Shown one piece after another: positions 59,259-64,000 of a DNA stretch of 64,000 bases. Within the stretch, counting starts at the first letter, position 1, and each line of letters opens with the position of its first letter. The notes beneath the pieces are model-generated. The model made no database searches. It was given only the letters and a program-made list of their open reading frames with translations, and was not told the origin of the DNA. Both the position numbers and the translations under genes were made by a program. The DNA is from Amycolatopsis thailandensis (lineage in GTDB: Bacteria > Actinomycetota > Actinomycetes > Mycobacteriales > Pseudonocardiaceae), in the NCBI RefSeq assembly GCF_002234405.1, contig NZ_NMQT01000096.1, forward strand, positions 1 through 64,000, in the 5' to 3' direction.

Positions 59259-59654
59259 GTGCCTGTGGTGATCGTGGGCGCCGCCATCGTGCGGGACGGA
59301 CAGCTGCTGGCGCAGCAGCGGGCTTGGCCCGCCGACCACGCCGGGCAGTGGGAGCTGCCGGGCGGGCGGGTCGAAGACGGCGAAAGCGACGAGGTCGCGC
59401 TGGCGCGTGAGTGCTTGGAAGAGCTGGACGTCGCCGTGACGGTCGGTGGCCGGGTCGGCGACGACGTCCCGCTGCCGAAGGGGAAAGTGCTGCGGATCTA
59501 CGCCGCTTCGCTGGTCAGCCCGGGGGACGAGCCGCGGGCGGTGGAGCACAAGGACGTCCGGTGGATCACCGCGGCTGACCTCGACGACCTCGACTGGCTC
59601 CCCGCCGACCGGATCCTCCTCCCGGCACTGCACACCCTGCTCGCGAGTCCGTGA
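59259..59654 (+). CDS. NUDIX hydrolase, MutT-type
   Basis: A 131-residue NUDIX enzyme. The Nudix box is complete: GGRVEDGESDEVALARECLE EL, with preceding QWELPGG. VVIVGAAIVRDGQLLAQQRA and the tail DVRWITAADLDDLDWLPADR match MutT / CTP pyrophosphohydrolase proteins that clean oxidised or deaminated nucleotides. GTG start with very little leader. Exact nucleotide unknown. Confidence 0.92.
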   Translation: MPVVIVGAAIVRDGQLLAQQRAWPADHAGQWELPGGRVEDGESDEVALARECLEELDVAVTVGGRVGDDVPLPKGKVLRIYAASLVSPGDEPRAVEHKDVRWITAADLDDLDWLPADRILLPALHTLLASP

Positions 59655-59696
59655 AGGACCCCTTCCTGTACCTAGGCGCAAGGAAGGGGTCCTTCA
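59652..59696. repeat. Inverted repeat, family A copy 4 (likely terminator)
   Basis: TGAAGGACCCCTTCCT (59652-59667) and its exact 16-bp complement (59681-59696) flank a 13-nt loop. The right flank (AAGGAAGGGG-CCTTCATGTACTT) matches family A copy 1 almost base for base. Between convergent NUDIX and trpS genes. Confidence 0.85.
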
Positions 59697-59705
59697 TGTA
59701 CTTCT

Positions 59706-60671
59706 TCAGCCCGCGCCGATGAGTCGAAGGGCGGACTGGAGCCGGTGCTCACCGCGTTCCGCCGCCCGGATGGCGCCCGCCTTGCGGACCCGCTCCAGCT
59801 CGCCGGGGTCGGCCAGCAGCGCCAGGGCGCGCTCCCGGACCGGCCGAAGTTCCTCGATGAGCGCCTCGGCGACAGCCTCTTTGACCTGGCCGTAGGAATC
59901 GAACCGGTCGGCGAGGTCCTCGGGTTTCTCCCTGGTGCACGCCGCGAGGATGTCCAAAAGGTTCGCCATCCCCGGCCGGGCTTCCGGCGCGTAGGCGGGC
60001 TTCGACCCGCCGTCGGTCTTCGCGCGTTTGATCTTCCGCCTGACCTGGTCGGCGTCGTCGAGGATGAAGACGACCCCGACCTCGTCCCGCGTCGACTTCG
60101 ACATCTTCCGCGTCGGTTCGGCGAGGTCCATGACCCGCGCGCCGGCGGGCGGCAACACCGCCTTCGGCATGGTGAACACGTCGCCGTAGGTGGAGTTGAA
60201 CCGCTTGGCCAGCGTTCTCGCCAGTTCGACGTGCTGCCGCTGGTCCTCGCCGACCGGTACCTCGTCCGCGCCCTGGAGCAGGATGTCCGCCGCCATCAGC
60301 ACCGGATAGGTCAGCAGGGAGAGCCGGACCCCGGCCTGGCCTTTCGACTTCTCCTTGAACTGGATCATCCTGGCGGCCTCGCCGTAGTTGCAGGTGCATT
60401 CGAGGACCCAGTTGAGGGCGCCCAGTTCGCGGGCTATGTCGGATTGCACGAACACCCGGTCCGGCTCGATCCCGGCCGCGATCAGCACGGCCAGCTGCTC
60501 CGACGCCATCGAACGCAGTTTCGCCGGATTGTGCGAGTTCGTCATGGCGTGCAGGTCGGAGACGAAGTACAGGTCGTCCGGCCCGCCCTCGTCCGCCCAG
60601 CGCCGAATGGCCCCCAGGTGGTTCCCGACGTGGACGTGGCCGGACGGGGTGATCCCGGACAACCTGATCAT
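59706..60671 (-). CDS. trpS: Tryptophanyl-tRNA synthetase
   Basis: A 321-residue class I synthetase charging tRNA-Trp. HIGH-type motif HVHVGNH (12-18), KMSKS at about 200, EDQRQHVELAR and RPGMANLLDIL are intact. ATG 60671 has GGAAGGAAG upstream; the longer frame upstream is leader RNA, not protein. Expression is predicted to be controlled by a ribosome-mediated attenuator in its leader. In Streptomyces coelicolor an auxiliary, indolmycin-resistant TrpRS is controlled this way, so this copy could be such an auxiliary enzyme. Confidence 0.95.
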   Translation of the reverse strand: MIRLSGITPSGHVHVGNHLGAIRRWADEGGPDDLYFVSDLHAMTNSHNPAKLRSMASEQLAVLIAAGIEPDRVFVQSDIARELGALNWVLECTCNYGEAARMIQFKEKSKGQAGVRLSLLTYPVLMAADILLQGADEVPVGEDQRQHVELARTLAKRFNSTYGDVFTMPKAVLPPAGARVMDLAEPTRKMSKSTRDEVGVVFILDDADQVRRKIKRAKTDGGSKPAYAPEARPGMANLLDILAACTREKPEDLADRFDSYGQVKEAVAEALIEELRPVRERALALLADPGELERVRKAGAIRAAERGEHRLQSALRLIGAG

Positions 60672-60717
60672 CTGCCTTCTTCCTTCCGGATTCGGGCCGC
60701 CCCAGGGTCCGGGCACG

Positions 60718-60798
60718 AAAAAGGCCGCCCGGTGGGGCGGCCTGGGTGGTGCGCTCGTCTGGTTCAGCGCAGGACTTCGGGGCCGCCGGAGGGCGGCC
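60718..60798 (-). promoter_or_regulatory. Transcription attenuator of trpS
   Basis: Reading on the minus strand, arm 1 GGCCGCC (60798-60792) and arm 2 GGCGGCC (60787-60781) pair, just after the Trp codons. Arm 3 GGCCGCCC and arm 4 GGGCGGCC followed by TTTTT (60743-60718) form the terminator. Arms 2 and 3 are also complementary, so a ribosome stalled at the Trp codons would favour the 2:3 antiterminator and readthrough into trpS. Confidence 0.85.
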
Positions 60799-60823
60799 AC
60801 CACTGGGCGTTCTGCGCGCGCAT
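60764..60823 (-). CDS. trpS leader peptide
   Basis: A 19-codon frame MRAQNAQWWPPSGGPEVLR with tandem Trp codons at positions 8-9 (TGG TGG, 60802-60797). It starts at ATG 60823, close to a TAGAGT -10-like element, and ends TGA at 60764, 21 bp before the terminator hairpin. Scarce charged tRNA-Trp would stall the ribosome here. The peptide itself need have no function. Confidence 0.85.
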   Translation of the reverse strand: MRAQNAQWWPPSGGPEVLR

Positions 60824-60850
60824 GCGGCCCACTCTACAGAGTGACCTGCG

Positions 60851-60906
60851 TTTCGTCCTCTGGACGCGGTAGTTCGGCGTCGAACTTTCGCATCCAGAGG
60901 ACGAAA
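60851..60906. repeat. Long inverted repeat, family B copy 3
   Basis: TTTCGTCCTCTGGA (60851-60864) and its exact 14-bp complement (60893-60906) enclose a second imperfect stem (GCGGTAGTTCG / CGAACTTTCGC). Shares TTTCGTCCTCTGGA with copy 1. It lies between divergent promoters (trpS leader and YciI gene), not after a gene. Confidence 0.85.
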
Positions 60907-61007
60907 TGCAGGCTGATTTCACTCATTCCGGGCACGTCGCGTCAATACTTCGTATCGGCTGATCCAGTACGCCCGTCACATTGATGATCCGGGTCTACCT
61001 TCATCTC

Positions 61008-61307
61008 ATGTATGTCGTCCTGTTGACCTACACCGCCCCTATCGAAGAAATCGACTATGTGCTCCCGGATCACGCCGACTGGCTGACCAAGCAGTACGAG
61101 CACGGCAATTTCCTCGCCTCCGGCAGGCGCAACCCGCGCATCGGCGGCGTCATCATCACCAGGCCCATGGCCAGGGGAAAGCTGGACGCGATCCTCGCGA
61201 CCGACCCCTTCTCGATCAAGCACATGGCCGCCTACGAGGTGATCGAATTCTCGCCGACCAGGACCGCGCCGGAACTGCGGTTGGTCAACGAGGCGGTGGT
61301 GCACTGA
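61008..61307 (+). CDS. YciI-like protein
   Basis: A 99-residue protein of the YCII-related ferredoxin-like fold. MYVVLLTYTAPIEEIDYVLP DHADWLTKQYEHGNFLASGR holds the conserved His-Asp pair thought to be catalytic. DPFSIKHMAAYEVIEFSPTR closes the fold. Members are putative small hydrolases or dehydrochlorinases; substrate unknown. ATG 61008 selected by alignment to the family start. Confidence 0.88.
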   Translation: MYVVLLTYTAPIEEIDYVLPDHADWLTKQYEHGNFLASGRRNPRIGGVIITRPMARGKLDAILATDPFSIKHMAAYEVIEFSPTRTAPELRLVNEAVVH

Positions 61308-61328
61308 CGATCATTGCCGACGACGCGG

Positions 61329-61487
61329 TCAAGCCGCTTTCGCGATCTTCGTCTTCGCCTTTTTCAGGGCGAGAACGGGACATTTGCCGCACCGTGATTT
61401 CGAGCGGCAGCATTTCTTCTTGACCTTGCCCGACTTCATCCATTTGCGCACGAGCTTGTGCGGGTCGTCGGGTAGTTTCTTGCCCAC
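61329..61487 (-). CDS. Small Cys- and Lys-rich protein, probably iron-regulated
   Basis: A 52-residue basic protein starting GTG at 61487 with AAGGAG 7 bases upstream. About a quarter of residues are Lys. Four cysteines (KKKCCRSKSRCGKCPVLALK) form a compact CC-x5-C-x2-CP motif that could bind zinc, iron or a cluster. C-terminus is Lys/Ala-rich and helical. An IdeR/DtxR-type box lies 40 bp upstream, so expression is predicted to rise in low iron. Not recognised as a known family. Confidence 0.75.
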   Translation of the reverse strand: MGKKLPDDPHKLVRKWMKSGKVKKKCCRSKSRCGKCPVLALKKAKTKIAKAA

Positions 61488-61526
61488 TCGCGCTCCTTGT
61501 CGGACTGCGTCGGCGACGCCTTCACG

Positions 61527-61545
61527 TTAGGTGAGGCTAACCGAT
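61527..61545. promoter_or_regulatory. IdeR/DtxR-type iron box
   Basis: TTAGGTGAGGCTAACCGAT matches the consensus TTAGGTTAGGCTAACCTAA at 16 of 19 positions. It is 40 bp upstream of the small Cys-rich gene (minus strand) and 153 bp upstream of typA. On the minus strand it overlaps a TAACGT -10-like element. Confidence 0.75.
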
Positions 61546-61697
61546 CTTGGGGCGTGGGGGTGCTCACAGTTCGGCTACAGGTACGCTGGTGTGGTCCGCG
61601 TATGGCCAAAGTCGGCCGACGTTACTCGATCGCGTGAGTTGAGCGTTCGGGGCGGCGTGGGCACCACACCCGAACTTGAAACCTTTGGAGCCTTCGC

Positions 61698-63620
<1,923 letters not shown>

Positions 63621-63634
63621 CCCGCTCAGCGAAC

Positions 63635-63679
63635 GCCGAAGGGCGCCTGCTCACTCACGGTGAGCAGGCGCCCTTCGGC
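63635..63679 (+). terminator. Terminator hairpin after typA
   Basis: GCCGAAGGGCGCCTGCTCAC (63635-63654) pairs perfectly with GTGAGCAGGCGCCCTTCGGC (63660-63679) over 20 bp with a 5-nt loop, 15 bp after the typA stop. Confidence 0.85.
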
Positions 63680-64000
63680 ATTTTCAGCCCTCAGGCCGGT
63701 TACGCACCGTATTCGATCGGGTGTTCCTGGTGAGAAGAAGTCCTTTCCCGACAATTCCGCCCGGAAAGCCGTTCTCCTTTTTGGACGGTGTTCACAACAC
63801 CGGAACGGCGGTGCGGCGCGGGTGAAGTGCGGTGGCGCGCAGCGTCCCGAGAACGTGGATTCGGACGCGGCTCGAAACAAAAAATCCTAAATGCGTCCGG
63901 ATAGGACTCGCGGTCGAGATCGCTTCCGCCATCAATCGTCCGCCGTCGAACATTCCGGCCGCCGTTCCGGAATGTTCCGGGGCGCGGAACCCATTGCCGA
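63680..64000. other. Gene-free end of window
   Basis: About 320 bp without a credible gene on either strand; GC drops near 63770 and 63880. Likely promoter region of the next gene beyond the window. Confidence 0.5.
63948..63977. repeat. Perfect 11-bp inverted repeat near window end
   Basis: GAACATTCCGG (63948-63958) and CCGGAATGTTC (63967-63977) are exact complements separated by 8 bp. Could be an operator upstream of the next gene. Confidence 0.6.

Noticed and set aside
60672..60803. 44-residue N-terminal extension of trpS
   Set aside because: It would translate the attenuator and terminator; homologues start at the ATG at 60671, which has a strong ribosome site.
63626..63890. Short frames on both strands after typA
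   Set aside because: They overlap the terminator hairpin, lack ribosome sites and show no protein-like pattern.

Overview
The window is chromosomal DNA from a high-GC actinomycete. Its codon use, GTG starts, small secreted proteins and gene content point to the Pseudonocardiaceae, most likely Amycolatopsis; this assignment is inference. Several blocks keep the order seen in Mycobacterium tuberculosis (Rv1085c/Rv1086, phoH2, fum, glpX, xseB, xseA, Rv1109c, ispH, Rv1111c, ychF). That marks a conserved core with accessory genes inserted between the blocks. I saw no rRNA, tRNA, CRISPR array or intact insertion sequence.

Layout. 1-6.1 kb: a conserved hypothetical gene, an acyl-CoA oxidase/dehydrogenase, a K+ channel, an F420/PPOX protein, a type II toxin-antitoxin pair and a low-GC HNH endonuclease gene. 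6.3-13.3 kb: trhA and a cis-prenyltransferase, a small secreted peptide, phoH2 behind a long hairpin-rich leader, a glycosyltransferase, guaB1 and a DUF309 gene. 13.2-22.8 kb: regulators, an ene-reductase, membrane proteins, two coupled secreted peptides, ligB, an EamA transporter and a TetR gene. 22.8-33.5 kb: fumC, a ferredoxin-NADP reductase, a secreted trypsin, the xseA-orf-xseB-glpX cluster, ispH and rmuC. 33.6-41 kb: sbcCD, an O6-alkylguanine transferase, an Ada-AlkA fusion and ychF. 41-46.3 kb: an accessory and defence block with mcrBC (McrB carries an EVE-like domain), an immunity-like gene and an ankyrin gene. 46.3-54 kb: an M28 peptidase, a second toxin-antitoxin pair (RHH/Doc), two tiny membrane peptides, a pterin dehydratase and a thiamine-type ABC importer. 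54-59.2 kb: an ABC exporter and LolA/RseB-like lipoprotein-type operon divergent from a two-component system. 59.2-64 kb: a NUDIX gene, trpS with a Trp-Trp leader peptide and attenuator, a YciI protein, a small Cys/Lys-rich protein behind an IdeR-type iron box, and typA.

The most interesting signals lie between genes. (i) trpS has a complete transcription attenuator: a 19-codon leader with tandem Trp codons and interchangeable hairpin arms ending in a terminator. (ii) A 19-bp iron box precedes a 52-codon Cys-rich gene. (iii) Families of long near-perfect inverted repeats recur between unrelated genes, three of them side by side at 20.58-20.81 kb. (iv) Multi-unit inverted arrays with a 20-21 bp period occur at 20.33-20.49, 31.11-31.26 and 59.16-59.24 kb. 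(v) Several clean palindromes sit at starts of toxin-antitoxin, restriction and regulator genes.

Genome maintenance is heavily represented (ligB, xseAB, rmuC, sbcCD, ogt, ada-alkA, mcrBC), alongside isoprenoid enzymes (cis-prenyltransferase, ispH) and central carbon enzymes (fumC, glpX).
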